DNA from: Deltaproteobacteria bacterium
Lineage (GTDB): Bacteria > Myxococcota_A > UBA9160 > UBA4427
Length of the DNA stretch: 37,482 nt
Assembly (NCBI GenBank): GCA_002719955.1
Contig: PBFW01000050.1
Span: 1 to 37,482 of the forward strand
Direction: 5' to 3'
Part shown: positions 37,384 to 37,482 of the stretch, in pieces
Numbering within the stretch: position 1 is the first letter of the stretch
How the letters are laid out: the number at the start of each line of letters is the position of its first letter
Notes under the pieces: model-generated
What the model saw: only the letters and a program-made list of their open reading frames with translations
The model's database searches: none
Told to the model about the DNA's origin: nothing
Translations under genes and position numbers: made by a program

Positions 37384-37482
37384 TTATTCGATGACTTCCG
37401 AGACGACACCCGAACCCACTGTTCGGCCCCCTTCCCGAATCGCGAAGCGAAGCTCCTTGTCCATCGCGATCGGCGTGATCAG
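37384..37482 (-). CDS. tuf: Elongation factor Tu (C-terminal 32 residues)
   Basis: EF-Tu brings aminoacyl-tRNA to the ribosome. The minus strand translates from the window edge as [20 protein letters not shown] and then [12 protein letters not shown] before TAA at 37386-37384. This is the end of domain III, with the near-invariant [13 protein letters not shown]. The rest of the gene lies beyond the window. tuf before rpsJ is the standard order of the str-S10 junction. Confidence 0.95.
   Translation of the reverse strand: MITPIAMDKELRFAIREGGRTVGSGVVSEVIE

Overview
This window is a GC-rich bacterial chromosome segment in which every supported gene lies on the minus strand, so genes are transcribed from the right edge (37482) towards the left edge (1). 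It looks like a Gram-negative bacterium of the broad former Deltaproteobacteria (Myxococcota, Desulfobacterota, Binatia or similar). The reasons are the argS-SPOR gene pair, the pyrR-pyrB-pyrC-carA-carB order, the SbcCD-type and RecG repair genes and the base composition. This placement is inference; no rRNA gene is present to settle it.

Right part (37482 to about 23215): the end of tuf, then the merged S10-spc-alpha ribosomal supercluster: S10, L4, L23, L2, S19, L22, S3, L16, L29, S17, L14, L5, S8, L6, L18, S5, L30, L15, SecY, Adk, Map, L36, S13, S11, S4, RpoA, L17. The genes are tightly packed, with many 1- or 4-base stop/start overlaps. Three near-universal members are missing from their usual places: L3 between S10 and L4, L24 between L14 and L5, and S14 between L5 and S8. 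There is also no room for infA between map and rpmJ.

Middle part (23134 to 15891): a membrane-anchored TlpA/ResA-like thioredoxin, an FtsB/DivIC-like protein, ArgRS, a SPOR-domain membrane protein, an RmlD-like dTDP-4-dehydrorhamnose reductase, LepA (EF4) and signal peptidase I. From argS to lepB the genes overlap or nearly touch, which suggests one transcription unit for translation and cell-envelope functions.

Pyrimidine operon (15767 to 8141): pyrR, pyrB, pyrC, carA and carB supply the first three steps of UMP synthesis plus the regulator. Directly before pyrR is an RNA hairpin with the features of a PyrR-binding element (hexaloop CAGUGA within the family pattern CNGNGA). It lies so close to the start codon that translational control is likely. 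recG follows.

Leucine unit (5416 to 3309): a type-2 leuA (2-isopropylmalate synthase) is preceded by a short ORF ending in a leucine run, a strong terminator-like hairpin, and a GC-rich segment at the end of the short ORF that can pair with the 5' arm of that hairpin. This is a complete candidate ribosome-mediated leucine attenuator.

Left end (3308 to 1): remains of a decayed sbcD-sbcC operon with frameshifts, stops and a large internal loss, then a small two-helix membrane protein and the N-terminal 320 residues of an APC-family amino-acid permease cut by the window edge. No tRNA, rRNA, CRISPR array, insertion sequence or phage gene was recognised.
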